64,000 bases of DNA, taken from positions 248,001 to 312,000 of the forward strand of contig NW_024067910.1 of NCBI RefSeq assembly GCF_009389715.1, read 5' to 3'. Shown here one piece after another: positions 50,101-63,131 of this stretch. Numbering within the stretch: the first letter of the stretch is position 1; each line of letters begins with the position of its first letter. A model generated the notes under the pieces. It saw only the letters and a list, made by a program, of their open reading frames with translations, was not told the origin of the DNA and did not search any database. Made by a program: the position numbers and the translations under genes. The DNA comes from Phoenix dactylifera. Its lineage: Eukaryota > Streptophyta > Magnoliopsida > Arecales > Arecaceae.

Positions 50101-53100
50101 GGGGGAAAGAGGGCTTCAAAAGCCCTCTCTCAGCCCTATTCTAGCAGCCGCCGCTCACTGCCGCCTTCTCCAACTCTCTCTCCCTCTCTCTCCCCCTCCC
50201 CCCCTCTCTCTTTTCCTCTCTTGCCTTCTCCCTCTCTTACCACTTGCTAATTTCTTGATTTTATTGCCGGAACCGTCCCAGTCCACCACCAATACGGCTC
50301 GATATGCCTCGAATCGCGTGGTTCAGGACAATTCTGTCTTCCTTAACCTAAAGTAATGAAGAAGAGAGAATTTGAAAATGGTTAAGGAACAAAAAAAAAG
50401 ATGCATGAAATAGGAATACAAACAAAAGTAGGAATTAGATTTGCTTAATCATGAAATACTTGGAAAAAGTCATGTAAATTATGGCAAAGCTAGCCTCAAT
50501 AATCATAGAATGTCACATACAACACAAAGCTTTCAAACTAAAGAGTAAGACTATATTAGCTAACTATGTATAAGACAACTAAAATAATCAATGTTTGTAC
50601 TAATGAATAATAAATTCCTATGGTAACATATTGCAGTACATGATCTAAATATAGACAACATGATATGAAATAGTATAACTGCAGATTTTTGCTGAGTATC
50701 TAAAAAAAAAAAAGAGTGAATCCTGTAGATATCTCATCAAACAAGAAAAGAAATGAAAAAAGGATATCAAATGTTAAGAGTATAAGATTGTAATCATATA
50801 GGAGAAATTCATAGTCTAGATCAAGGTTCGCCGTACTAGTACCAGACCCTGTACCGGTGCCACGCTAGCATAGTGTCGGTATGGTATGGAATGGAGTTTT
50901 TTTGGCATACCGAGGATCGGTACATCACCCGTACCGGCACCGAACCAGTATGGTACGTTTGGTACCGTCCGGTTTGGTACGGTACGACATACCATGGTCT
51001 AGATGATATTAGGAGAAAGACATACTTAACCATCAAGTTCAGAATGTCTGTTGCGCGACGATCTCCAGACTGTTTTTGATTGCCATAATTTTGGCATGTC
51101 GCAACATATGTAAATTTCATGTCTGCAACAGCTTCAAGCTGAGCAGATAAAGACCTCTGACTCTTCTTTTCTTCCACAGCTGGATCAGCAACCACTTTAT
51201 ATCCTTCTAAAATCTCTACAAGTATCAAAGATGGTAAGATTAAATCTCAAGAGATGTATGTCTAATTCATCATAAAAATTTAATTAGGAATTATTACCTC
51301 TTTCAGAAGCCATGTCAAGAAAAGCCTGTAGCTTCAAAGCTCTTCGGTAGTACATCATTCCCCTAACTGCAGCGATGAAGGCACAGTGTAAAGTAGCTAA
51401 AAAATCATTAAAAACATTTTAGAATTATGAATATTCACACCAGTTCTGCAGAGTGTTTGCCCTCTTAAGGAGGCCCAATGACGAAGCTGCAAAACATTCT
51501 CCTCATTTCCCCAAACTTCGTTCTCTCTTTTACAACCGATTCTCTCCATGAAATTGTTCCATTCATCTAATATATTAATCAAAGTCTCCCAACAATAAAA
51601 CCAATCAGAATAAGGAATTAATTGAAAATTTAATGTAGTGATATCAGTAATGATCTAACATATCCAAGGGAAAGAAAATTACAAAACCTGGAAAGATTTT
51701 TTGCAGGTAGAATATGATTGATACACCATCCTCATTCTCCAGTTCAAGATCACTTTTAGAATATACAGTCTCCTCACTATAGTATGGAGTCATAACACTG
51801 CAAATGTCATATTAACTTATTAGATGATGACTGCAAAAGAAAATTAACAAATATTGTCTTGCTCTTACTGCAGTGAAGTTCAAATGTTTAGCACAGAACC
51901 TGTAGTGAACAATGGTTGATATGGTCACTGTATCGTGCACTAAATCTACATAGAGTATCAGCTGGTACTCTTTGACACAACCAATATGATCCTGGTGGCA
52001 TATTTTGGCATCTTAAATTATTTTCTTTGCTCTTTTCTCTTATGTTTAATGTCTTAATTAAGTTTGGACTGTCGGCCAAAATAGATCAGTTTCAGTCAAG
52101 AACAATCACAAACTGCTTGACATTTTTGCCTTTTGTTAGTTTTGGCAAAATTGCCATCTAATCTTTCTTTAAGAAGTATGTTTAATGTTTTCTTAAACTC
52201 AACAATGTAATCACACATTTACCAAAGGCTACTAATCTAATCTATGTTAATATCATATAAGCTTTGTTACTATGATGGGTAAATGCAACCTTGACATGTC
52301 TTTAAGTTATAAATAACATAGTAATATGTAGAACTAAAGATGAATGCGCATGTCTAGTACCTTTTATTGTTTTGGAGAGTAATTTATGGAATTAATCTTA
52401 TATCTGGTACACTCATCTTATTAATTTAAACCTGATTAAGCAATATTTGGTATTTTATACAGTATACTCAGTTTCAGTCTGAAAGCATTGAAATCCTAAA
52501 TAACTGAAAACAAAATAAAATTATGGGCGATGATTTGCTTTCATTTATTTATTTTTTATTTTTAGAAGAGTTTCTAATTTTTACCAGAACTCTGAAACTC
52601 GAAGCACAATGCTGAAACTATCAGAATTGTTAAAACCTGAAATCAAGGTTTGAAAACTTTTTTTGGTTTCGATTTGGGCCAGGCTGTTCAGTTTTGGAAG
52701 TTTCAGTCCAAGTATTGAAGTTTTGGTCAAAAAGAAAAATGAAAAAAAAAAAGAAAAAAAAAGAAAAAAATCTAGGAAATGTTATTACACCTTATTTCTA
52801 TAGATTCTTTATATGTCAAACTTCGACAATTTAAGAGTGAAACTAACATTGTGAAATTCATCAAAACTTGCTAGTTGCTATTAAGAATAATAAAGTAATG
52901 ATATGTTGAAAAAAAACAATTGTGTTTAGCATTTTATCCAAGAAAATAGACTCCAACATCTTATGTGCGAATACCAAGTCTTCCAATTAAATATACCCTA
53001 TAATTAAGAAGATGAAAGCTTTAGGTTCAAGATCGTAAATCCACCAAATGCAGCCTTACCTCCGTGTTTAGAAGGACTGCTTCCGTGTTTCAAACCCATG

Positions 53101-56100
53101 ACATCTAGTTCATGGTGGAGCACCCTCACCATTGTGCCAAGGCTCACCCTTTGCAAATGTATACAATAAAATATAAATTATAGTTGATTCATAATTTTTG
53201 TGACAATTTTGGGGTTTGACACACATTAAAGTTAAGAGATGGAGGTTCCTCGGTTCATAGACTAGTTGCATACACAAGTTCATCGTTATTCTTTTCAAAT
53301 ACTACCATTCTAATATACAACTTTGTGTATAAATTGCATTGCTATATCATCTACATATGGAGATGCACTTCTTATGTGCACACGGGATGCACACAAGAAG
53401 GATGGCTCTAATCTCAACATTAAAAATTTATTTTTTATGTTAGATGTAGATGTACTCCTACTATTTATTGCCAAACTTTCTTTCGTTTATCTTAACATAA
53501 AGAAGGAAGCAAATAAGATAGTCCAACATTAGTTCATTTAGTAAACTGAATGTCCAATCAATTAAACATCCACTCAAGGTTGGAGGTACCTCCCCGAACT
53601 GTCTGATTTGGAGTGTACCAAGCAGTACCGGAGGTGGACCGAGACCGTAATAGCCTTCATAATCAATTATATATTTTTTTGAAATTTTTTAAGTAAAGTG
53701 AGCAGCAGCTAACGACTTCACTTTTTTTTGATTTTTTAAATTGAAGTAGACTGCTGGCTTCAATTAAAAAAATAAAAAAAAAATTTAGTGAAATCGGTAG
53801 CCGCTGCTGACTTCAATTAAAAAATTTCAAAAAAAAAATAAGGAGGCTGAAGACCCTATGTCGTCTCGAAACAAGGTCTCCGCCCCTGTTCCGGCACCAC
53901 GGAGGAGAGAGGGCTTCGCCCTCCTTCTCTCCCGCTCACCATAGTTATCTCCCTCCCTCCCTTTCTTTTCCTCTCTTTCCTTCTCCCTCTCTCCCTCTCT
54001 CTGCCTCTCTCACTCTCCACTGCCCTCTCCTGCTCTCTCCCTCCCCTCCCCTCCCCTCTCTCTTTTTTCCTCTCTCTCCTTCTCCCTCTCTCCCTCCCTT
54101 GCTGGTTTTCCTTTATCGGTTCACACCGGAATGGCACAACATGGTACTGTCCCATCCCGTACCGCCATCTTACCAGCACAGGTGTGGGTTCCAGTACTAC
54201 GGACCTTCCATCCACTAAAAGTTTTCTTTATAGACTAATAGAGATAAGTGAATTGTAGATATGCATATTTAAAATTACCCATCGAAGTCAAATGTCAAAC
54301 CAGTTAAATGTCCACTTACAAGTTAGCTTTATATAATAGTAGAGAGTACATTGTAGACCATGCATATTTCAGTGTTCTAATGGTGTAAAAATACCATAGC
54401 ATTCTTTCCAAAGCTAGCTCCACAAGTTTGAATAGGATACATCCTTGATTGTAAGCTATAGTAGGGTCTTTGAATAGGATCTAACTGAGCTATGAAAAGC
54501 AATATGGAACTTGTAGTTCCTGTGTCTTGGAATGAACTTTTTTTCCCTTTTACTTCAATTTAAATTTCTCTTAAAGTTATAGAAATATCAAATCCACAGA
54601 GTTAACTACATCACCTTATGTATAATCGAATAGTACAATTACCATCAATAACCACTTTTAAGTTGTAGGGGGCTTCTATATATTCTGTTAAGGATGAATT
54701 GCGAAAATGAACAGAAGATTCGTTTAATTTTCTTGGTGCCGCATATTGGAAAATCCCCAATTAGCCAACCAGGGCTGCACATTTCTACAGCTTAGTACCG
54801 ACATGCTCTCGGACTTCCACTACCATTGAGATAATATAGATTATCAAACCTGAATGAGAGCATTTTGCGGACCCGAGGTGCATGTGGCATGTCCATAAAT
54901 AAAGAATTTGTGAAGAATGCGATTCTTCTGCAAGCCTCAAGGTTTGTAGGCACATTGACAGCAGACTCTCTTACCGTCAAGAGAAGGTACAGGCGTTTTA
55001 TCTGCCATAAAGTTGCTTGTGAATTATTTGTTGTACTAACATAACATAATTGAAAATGTTTCCTCTGGTACGCACCTGTTCTTCCCATTGTGGTGTTGCT
55101 GGTGGAAAAAGTACAGCAGGTTTTGAGCCTGTACCAGCAAAAAGTTGTCTTCCAGGGAATGTATCTTTGTTGCCATGGCCGAGGTCAACCAACTCACTAC
55201 AATGGACGTTGCAAGACACCAAAAATAAAGCCTAAGCATACATAATCTCATATTTCAAATTATTCAGGGATGCAAATATTATGTTCATATACCGAATCTC
55301 ATTCACCATCATATCACGCGTAACGACTTCTAACATGTCTTGGAGCAATATTATGACAATATGATGCTTTGATGCATGACCTTCTTTCTACAGCATTGAA
55401 CTAAAACTATTAATAAAACCAATTAACAATACAAAACAATTAGCAGTTCCTTGACTAATAGAAGATTGTGAAACCCAATTGATCAGGAAAAGAAATGGAA
55501 GCTGCAGACTTGCAGAGGATTAAAAGATAAAGAGACTCACCAAGATCTCTACAAGCTCGACAAACTTTTTACATAGTGTTGGTAAAGGGCCCATTCTAAA
55601 ATTGGTAAGGAATGTGTTTCGTGAAATGTCAGCTTCAATTTCCTTGAAGATAATACCAATGATCCTGTGACATCAGATATTCTCTTAGAAATACAAGTAC
55701 ATCAAGTAAAAGACAAAGAAAAAGAGAAATTCTTTTGTCGACATTTATGTAACTAATTTCCATTACAGTATATATCAGACTTCTTTTATCAAAAAAATGA
55801 TGTATATGTAGGTAGATAAAAAAGGCATGCTTTATTCAACTAATGAGAATACAAACCAAACTAAAAGGAATAAGCTTAGAGCAGTATGGGATGATAATTA
55901 TCGACTCTGTCAGAACTTAGATTTTAGAATATATTTTGATCAGATGGAGAAAACAAAACTGACATCAGCATAATATCCTTATAAGCTGAGCAGTATAGAT
56001 TTTTTATCTTGACATCCAGCAAGAGAAAAAATCATATAAACTATGCATTGATACAAAAAGAAATGCAACAAACCTTTTTTCATTTTCACCAACTATTAGA

Positions 56101-56810
56101 AGGTCAAGGACAAGTTTTAAAGATTCATAACACTCAAGCACAGCACATTTCATATACTCATCAGCACAGATACGTCTCCAGAGGTCCAAATCCCTTGATC
56201 GAAATTGGGCTGCCATATCCAATGCGATTGAAATCTATACAGACATCAGGAATTAGTGGTTGGAATGATTTAGAAAGAAAAGGAAGGGCACATAGACAAT
56301 TGTTGATAGGGACCTTGCCAGCAAGCAAAAAAAGTGGCCACTGTATTATGTCTAGGCTAGGATCTGACATATAAGGAACCAGCAACAGATCCAGTTCCCT
56401 AAGTTACCAAAAAATACCATTTCAGCTTTTGCAGAACAGTGTTATGAAAGGCAGGACAGAAAACACTAGAAAAATCAGTTGAATGTCGTACCTATCACTA
56501 ATAAGGTCTTCTTCACGGAAACTACATATCACTTCATTCCATAACTGAGCAAACTTTGCAGCCTCGGTTCTCTTGCTTGGTGCAACCTGAAATACTTGGA
56601 GTCATGCACAGAAAAACACAAAATGACACAGAACAACATTGTTAAAACTTAAAAGCATACTCATATGTTATGGTGATAGGATCCAACCTCTGCAAAGCGC
56701 TTTGAAAACGAAAATTTCTTGTCTCGCATCTTCTCAGAAGGTACCAAATATGCATTGAAGGCACCAGGTAAAGAGTGGAATCGTGATCTCAGCATGCCAA
56801 GTGTCCGTAT
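44109..56810 (-). CDS. CALS5: callose synthase 5-like (GSL2), C-terminal 1163 residues, 22 exons
   Basis: Makes (1,3)-beta-glucan from UDP-glucose at the plasma membrane (GT48). Exons in coding order: 56810-56688, 56586-56492, 56398-56314, 56234-56074, 55664-55541, 55387-55293, 55196-55076, 55001-54850, 51797-51688, 51566-51441, 51366-51298, 51215-51026, 48334-48223, 48098-47979, 47884-47769, 47469-47386, 46568-46456, 46342-46113, 45841-45044, 44929-44879, 44801-44616, 44339-44109. All junctions are GT-AG, phases agree and no stop interrupts them. Family marks include [59 protein letters not shown], the RXTG motif in [11 protein letters not shown], and many C-terminal membrane segments; it ends [37 protein letters not shown] and [11 protein letters not shown] point to CalS5, which makes pollen-wall callose in Arabidopsis. 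About 760 N-terminal residues are absent up to 64 kb. Confidence 0.93.
44529..44552. repeat. (GAAA)n microsatellite
   Basis: Six AAGA units within the last callose synthase intron. Confidence 0.85.
47545..47752. mobile_element. CCGGTTCGG-rich MITE-like element in a callose synthase intron
   Basis: Dense in GGAACCG and CGGTTC words. The right end inverted reads CAAGTTCGCCGAACTGG, like the ends of the GGTACC-rich family. Flanks TTTATAGC and TTTATGGC agree at 7 of 8 bases. A relative lies at about 61830..61975. Confidence 0.5.
48948..49198. mobile_element. GGTACC-rich MITE relative in a callose synthase intron
   Basis: Left end CAAGGTATGCTGAACTGG; right end inverted reads CAAGGATCGGCAAACCGG. 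The interior is packed with ACCGGTACCGG-like words. No target duplication was found. Confidence 0.5.
49619..50345. mobile_element. hAT-type MITE, long form, copy C
   Basis: A 727-bp element with an exact 8-bp target duplication ACCTAAAG (49611..49618 and 50346..50353). It starts CTAGGTCCGTAGTACCGG. It contains a 150-bp GA-rich tract, AAAGCCCTCTCT-like palindromes, AT stretches with GAAGTNGGCAG-like phrases, and a CT-rich tract. The same order of parts recurs inverted in copy D (53575..54208). The open frames over the GA tract are low complexity, not genes. It lies in the intron between callose synthase exons 51215-51026 and 48334-48223. Confidence 0.75.
50822..50996. mobile_element. GGTACC-rich hAT-type MITE, copy B
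   Basis: A 175-bp element with exact 8-bp target duplication GTCTAGAT (50814..50821 and 50997..51004). Left end CAAGGTTCGCCGTACTAG; right end inverted CATGGTATGTCGTACC. Sister of copy A at 26141..26322. It ends 30 bp from the callose synthase exon that starts at 51026. Confidence 0.85.
53030..53151 (-). mobile_element. Au-like tRNA-derived SINE
   Basis: On the minus strand the head reads GTGAGCCTTGGCACAATGGT (A box) and GTCATGGGTTTGAAACACGG (B box), then GGTAAGGCTGCATTTG. This order of phrases is that of the widespread plant Au SINE family. It sits in the 3-kb callose synthase intron 54849..51798. Confidence 0.65.
53575..54208. mobile_element. hAT-type MITE, long form, copy D
   Basis: A 634-bp element with exact 8-bp target duplication CATCCACT (53567..53574 and 54209..54216). 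Left end CAAGGTTGGAGGTACC; right end inverted GAAGGTCCGTAGTACTGG. The internal plan (GTACC-rich end, CT/GA tract, GGGCTTCGCCC-type palindrome, AT stretches with GAAGTNNGCAG) matches copy C in the opposite orientation. It lies in the intron between callose synthase exons 55001-54850 and 51797-51688. Confidence 0.85.
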
Positions 56811-57539
56811 CTACAGAGAACAGGAAATGATGCAAACACTAAATAATCTGCCAAGATAGCCAAATCAAAATCACAATTCTAAAGTATATATTTTGCTGAT
56901 ACAGTACTAGCTATAATTTGGGACATGAGTTCGATTAGGTCCTTGCCCACTATAGATCTAATTACAGAATCATTAGCCTAGATGTGATCCTTACTTTTGT
57001 ACTTACCATACATGTATCTCTGTTACTCTACATCAAGTTTGTCTGCATGGTGCAATTATACTGCAACCTCACTATTTAAGTAAAGAAAGAAGGCATTCAG
57101 TAGCATAATCCATTATGAGGTAACTAATGCTGTTGAGAACTTTAGAAACCCTGTCCCTTGGATATAATGCCAAAATGATAAGCCCACTTGGGCTTTGCAC
57201 TACCCGAGTGGCTTATGACTTAAAAAGACCAAACTTGAATCTGTAAAATATGAAAGAAGAGAACAAGACACGGACCGGCATGCCTTAATTTTTTTTTTGG
57301 AGTTCTCACTCTTTTCGAACTTTTTCTATTGATTTAAGTCTAATTTGATGTTTTTATGATGTTTTCTTATTTTTTTTAATATTTTTTGATGTTTCTATAA
57401 TCCTGGTTTAACCTAGATGATGTATCTTATTGCTTTAAAATGATACAAATAATAAAATGAACAACATAAAATATCCTTCAAGCAAAATACAATCAATTAC
57501 ATACTTTTAAAGTCCAACATACATACTGATATCTAAAAT
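56811..57539 (-). other. callose synthase intron or 5' flank
   Basis: Begins with a good acceptor (CTGTAG before the exon at 56810), so transcription must come from further upstream. The expected preceding exon (ending in an FRRLGE-like peptide) is not seen here or anywhere up to 64000. Confidence 0.6.
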
Positions 57540-60500
57540 CAGATTGAGTGTCGATGCTTCTTGTAGATATCTGAATCATCAGTATAATCAGAAGGCACAT
57601 CAACCCAGCCCTCTAACCAAACGGCAGTATAGTGTTGTATGCTCATCCCATAAGGAGCGCGCACCGGATTATAAGCACTTTCGGATCTCTCACTGAAGCT
57701 TTGGCTCTGAGAGGTATCCTCTGACTAATAATACGACTATGGAAGGGCCCATTTGAATACGCCAGCAACAAAATCTGATCTGTGAGATGCTCCGGCTTGC
57801 GTATGGTGGTGGCCTTCGGAAGATATCTCAAATGCACCATATCTATATCCGTATCCGTATGGGTTATAGGCTGCCTGTGGTTGCGAATATCCGACTCGGA
57901 ACCTGATACGTCTATAAATTCTACTCCGCGTGCGAAGAATCTGCAGCTGCATCATGTCCTCCTGAATAACCTCGAGGAGCCTGTCTCCTATATGCAATCA
58001 TATCCTCACGGCCTCTACTAGATCATCCACCGTGGTTCCTATCCTGTGTAGCATGTGTAAATTGAGACTCATCGGTGTACTGAAGACCATCTTGTGTCTA
58101 TCTCGTAAACAATAGTCTCCTATCCACCACTCTCTCCATGACCAGCAGATCTATGACCACCAGAACTGTCATCGTTGCTGCTCCAGGACTCCTCAACACT
58201 CTCCATTGGGGCTGCAGGTGCTTTTTGTTTTTCTTTTTTAGTGTGCTGGATAGCTGCCTTCTTATTCTTTGTGCGCCTCTCTGCCTGGCTATGTCGTCCT
58301 CCTGACCGAGTCGACTAGGCAGCATAGTGGCCTCATCTAACCATCTCTCGAACATATCTCTGAGAGGATATCTCGGACAAGGAGTCATGTGGTGACTGGC
58401 TCCTCTGTGGTTGTATCCGATTATTTGTAGGAATGCGTGGAATATTGCGCTTAGCCCATTGCCCTGCATCGACCCTTGTCTCGTTGGCTACGAAGCTGGT
58501 TGATCGTGGAGGCGATCCTGCCTCGTCAAGCTCCGGCTCTTGCTGCTAGCCTACAAGCCATCCTATCATAGGATCATCCTCATCATCAATGAAAGCACTA
58601 TGGATCGAATCTATATACTTGAGCTCCACTTTCTTCTGAATGCACTTTAGCCTCAACCTTATACTGTAGTGAACCTATACAAGGTCATTGAGGCGCTTTT
58701 GTATCACACTGTTCCTCAGCTTGCTGTGGGTGAGGACGAAAGTGGATCAGTTGCGCTCACAATCACTTAAGGAGACTGTCTAGAAGAGGATCCAGATAGC
58801 TACCCTCTTAAAATTTTTCGCAGACAGCCCAAAATGAATCCATCATTCAGCTGCAAAAATATTTAAAAAAAATAGATATAAGATAGTACAGATCCGATCC
58901 ATAGAAACATATCAGGTAACCATTTAACGCCACGTAAATGTCCTCCTAATGTGTAATATACATGGATTCATACTTGTTTTACTCACGACAGCTGCCCGCA
59001 GTCCAAAACTGTCGCTGCCCTCTCTAAATAATTTGGTCTGTGAAAAAGAAGCGTGTTCTACTATGTTAATAATAGAAGATATCAATTAATTTACATATAT
59101 CCTTAAATTAAGTTACCTATTCTAAATATAGGATCGCGATTTCTAGATCAGGCTCCATCTTATAAATGACGTTATGCAGAGCGGCCAAAAGTTCGTAATC
59201 CATACCAATTCCAGTTATGTTGTACTAGAACCGAGGATTTAGGTAGTATGCTGCACATAGAGAAGACCGTCTTAGTAAAATTATACAAGTACAGGAGCAG
59301 TCTAATTTTCAATGTTCTTGCTTACCTGCTAGATGCAAGTCCCTACCTATTTGGTAGTTCCACCGCCGCTCAATGATGTCGATGTACTCCTAGGCATGGG
59401 CTAGATCTGCCTCCATGATCTGAGACTTTGCCCTCTCCATACATCTTGCTATCCATGGTCCAAAGCACTTCATACAATGGTCTGATAGCCTTTACTACCG
59501 CAGTGGCCCGTCACCAAATTTTCGATAGTGCTCCCTTCAATGCTGTGCTGGGCATATCTACATTTCTGCACTCGAGACTGACAAACTTCTAGCATAGGGC
59601 TACTTTCTTCTCAAAAAGGCTATCAAGTGCAACATAGTTGGTGAAAAATTGTGTGACTTCTGATCTCAAAATCTTTTTTTTGCATATCTCCTCATTAGCG
59701 AAAGGATCCATGTATGATTATAAATATATCTGGTGATTGTTTGGGCTGTCTCCACTGTCTGTTGCACCCTATGAACCTTAGCAATGTCCATCAACATGAG
59801 GTCGATACAATGTGCAACACATGGGGTCCAGAAAATATGTGGTCGCCGCTTCAACAAGACCTCCCCGACGGCCTTATATTGTGGCCCATTATTAGTAATG
59901 ACTTGCATGACATTCTCTTCTCCTACCTGATCAATCACTTTCTCATTAAGTTTGAGGATGTACGCGGTGTCATGCACGTGATCAGAAGCATCAACCGGCC
60001 TGTGAAAAAAGTCTTGGTATCGTAGTATGTCAGAAATTTGATGATACTCCGCCTGGTAGGACCGGTCCAACCACACACATCACAGTCAGCATATGTGTGG
60101 GCCACTTGCTCTTGTAGGAGGCAATCCATTTCTCTATATCCTCCTTATTACTGTCAAGAAGCTCACCGTAGATGTCCTTCGGGCCTACAATATCTACATA
60201 GGGACCGGCAACCTATATGGCAGACCTGTAGTACGTATTGTCTGTCACATTCAATGAGATGTGTCTAAAGTGGAATAAAGATCCAATAGCTCGCCACTTA
60301 TCATTCTTCTTATCCTTCTTTAGCATTGAGTGACCCCCTGCTGCTTCTCCCTGCTGCTTCGAATCTCTACTAGAGAAAGCATGTGGATCTAAATCATGGA
60401 TTGCTGCTCCTGGTGGAATCTCTCTGGATGACTTTTTTTTGCTATCAAAAGCTCTCAGCATAGATGCAATCCAGCCACCGCCTTTGTTGATGGCTTGCCT

Positions 60501-61020
60501 GACTGAGGTGGTCCTTCTGAACTCTAGATTTGCCCTACTACTCACAAAACCGGAGCCCAACTCATAATACGAGGGCCCAAATCGAGCCCTATACCTGATC
60601 ACCTTATCATGCTGCCATTGATCATACAGGCTCGCCTGCATGGCAACCTGGATTTGTCTCCTCGTCATCTGGAGAAGACAGTTTCTCTAACTTTCTGAAG
60701 TGATAGAAAGATGGCTCTGCCGCTCGGCGTTCCACCTTTGCATTTTTATTGGTAGCACTTTTCTTCACTGCTCTGAAATCAGCAAAGAACTTCATTAGCT
60801 GCTGAACCTCTTGTGGGCATTTGCGACACATAGATATGTCGAGATAACCACCAGCTAAGTGCTGCTTCAATCTGGTTACCTCTTTCTTAAACTCTGTGTT
60901 ACACCAGTTGCACTACCAATGGTGCCGACCAAATAGCATTTGCCCATGCTCCAAGCCAATATCACGCTCTGGGTCCTTTTTCTTGATGGCTTCATCCTGC
61001 TGGTTTATCAAGTACGCCAG
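57540..61020 (-). pseudogene. decayed hAT-superfamily transposase (BED, DUF659, hATC regions)
   Basis: Read on the minus strand, pieces appear in transposase order. First comes a BED-like region with LKQHLAGGYLDISMCRKCPQEV (60870..60790), then a basic linker. The DUF659 core is at 60076..59666, including HRPVDASDHVHDTAYI, VGEENVMQVITNNGPQYKA and HIFWTPCVAHCIDLMLMDI. The C-terminal dimerisation block SLSDCERN-STFVLTHSKLRN is at about 58790..58700, and a Tyr/Gly/Ser-rich tail with NPYGYGYRYGAFE runs down to about 57540. Stops break the C-terminal block at 58782..58780, 58749..58747 and 58677..58675, and the N-terminal part changes frame. It is a dead copy. Terminal repeats and target site were not found. 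It lies just 5' of the callose synthase exons, probably within that gene's intron. Confidence 0.85.
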
Positions 61021-61829
61021 TTTATCTCATACTCTTATCTTTTATTTTTATTTATTTATATATTTTTAAAAAATTTTAATTTTAAAAATATTTATATATC
61101 ATAATTTTAGAAAACTATGATTTTTACATCAGAAATTACTTCTAAATTATGTAATACATATTACTAATTTTTCGTAATTTTTGGTATTAATTATTAATTT
61201 TTTAAATTTAGAAATAATTTTTAAATATTAATATTTTAAAAAATTAATTTTAGCTTAGATCTATGTACAATCCAATAAAGGATGCTATATATATTTTTTT
61301 AATCCCTCGGGCATGTATCAAATACTATTTATTTCTTAATTTTCTTCAAATTTAGGCCTAGGCTACTATGCGCATGATCGCATTAAAATTTGATGAATGT
61401 ACACCAAATTTTTATAGAGAGTAGCTTGCATGCCCCTAAATACATTTCTAATTTTATATTTTTTTATTTTTATTTATTTTTAAAAAATTTATCCTTTTTA
61501 ATCCAAAAATAAATTTTTAATTTTTAAAAATTATATATAATCTGAAAATTAAAAATTTTTATGTCAACGTATACATCATCCATAGATATACAACATATAA
61601 AAAAATCAAACCCAAATCGAAAAATTTGGTATGATCTCCTCTTATTTTGTAATTTTTGAGCTATTTTTTCAAGCCCCGCCTTCCAAAAAAAAGAAAGAAG
61701 ATAGGAAATAGAAAGCACACCTTATTTAGCCTTGGCTCTGTATGGAATCACCATTGGAAAGGCCTTCTCGGGCCTTCCCAAACGCCGCTAAAGGGGCTTT
61801 TAAAGCCCCCAACTATGCCACTGCGTGCC

Positions 61830-61975
61830 ATAGTGGCCGCACCAAGTCGATATCGAATCGATCAGAACCGACCGGTTCCGGCTAGTTTTGATCAGAAAAG
61901 GATTGGTTCCGGCCCCAATAGGTCGGTTCGGTATTGTCTGAAACGGACGGTACGTCCCAGTTCGGAAGACCATGC
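61830..61975. repeat. GGTTCCGG-rich MITE-like repeat
   Basis: Built of ACCGACCGGTTCCGG-like words and ends CAGTTCGGAAGACCATG. Similar in vocabulary to 47545..47752. Borders are uncertain. Confidence 0.4.
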
Positions 61976-63131
61976 TTATTGGGCCTTCATTAAGGCCCAA
62001 ATTTATGGCCAGCTCCCCTTGTTTTAATAAAAATTGATGCCCCACCACATAGAGGTGGGTGGTCCCTTCTTCCTTGTGTCTCATGTCATCTCTCTTCTCC
62101 CCTTCTCTTTCTTTTCTCCCTTTTTCTTCTAAGATTCTATCTTTCATTCTTTTTTGATGTTCCCTTGACCTGAAATCTGTTACAATGTATCAGAACCAGG
62201 TTAGATCATATGTTTCGCTGCCTGAAAAGAAAAAGTGAGGATGAAAACCTAGCTGCGAATGAAGTACTCTGTCTGTAAGAGTGTTTCTTCTTGTAGTTTT
62301 TGGGATGTGGAAACAGGATGTGGAAACAGGCAGTGGGAATCCCACTATCTGTTTGTAGCAGTGCCCTCAAACAAAGCACGTGATGATGTGGAAACAGGAT
62401 TGTTCAGGAGCTGATGGTGTTCTATTTCATGTCAGGCTCTGTCAAGGAGTAATTCTACATCTATCATGTCATCCCAGGATTGCTGGATGCTGGAAAGAGC
62501 CCACATTTTGTTCTTAATTGAGTGTATTATAGGATGCTGTTCGACAGATCTTTGATGTGAATTACTTGCATTGTAATTATTTGCAACATAATGCAGATCA
62601 GGCCAGTGGTATCTCAGTCCAGTGTCAGGTTTGAAATACTTGCACTGAATTACTTGCAATGGTTTGAAACTTTGAATTACATGCATTGTAATTCAGTTCA
62701 GGTTAGTTATTTATAACAGGGAATATTTAGTTTACTTTATTTATACCAGGGGTTATAATTTGATTGTAATTTAGCTCATAGTGTCTCTCTTTGTTTGAAC
62801 AGGAGCAATCTCTAAATGTCATTGTAGGATAACACATGTTCTTACAAGTGTTGATGCATAATATTGTCCGTATAAAATTGGATTCATTACAATACAACTA
62901 TGCTATAACATTGTGTGACTCTGATTTATAAATAGCATAGTTCAAATTGTGAACATAATTATGGCAAAACTATCACCAAAATGATGCCACCATTTCAATT
63001 CATTTCACTGATACACTGTCCATTGACTTAACCTGAAAACAAGCCAGACATTTCCTTTTGTCAATTCAACATTTTCAAACAGCCTAATATTTAAGCTAAC
63101 CTAACATTTTGAATAACCTCACATGTCAAAT

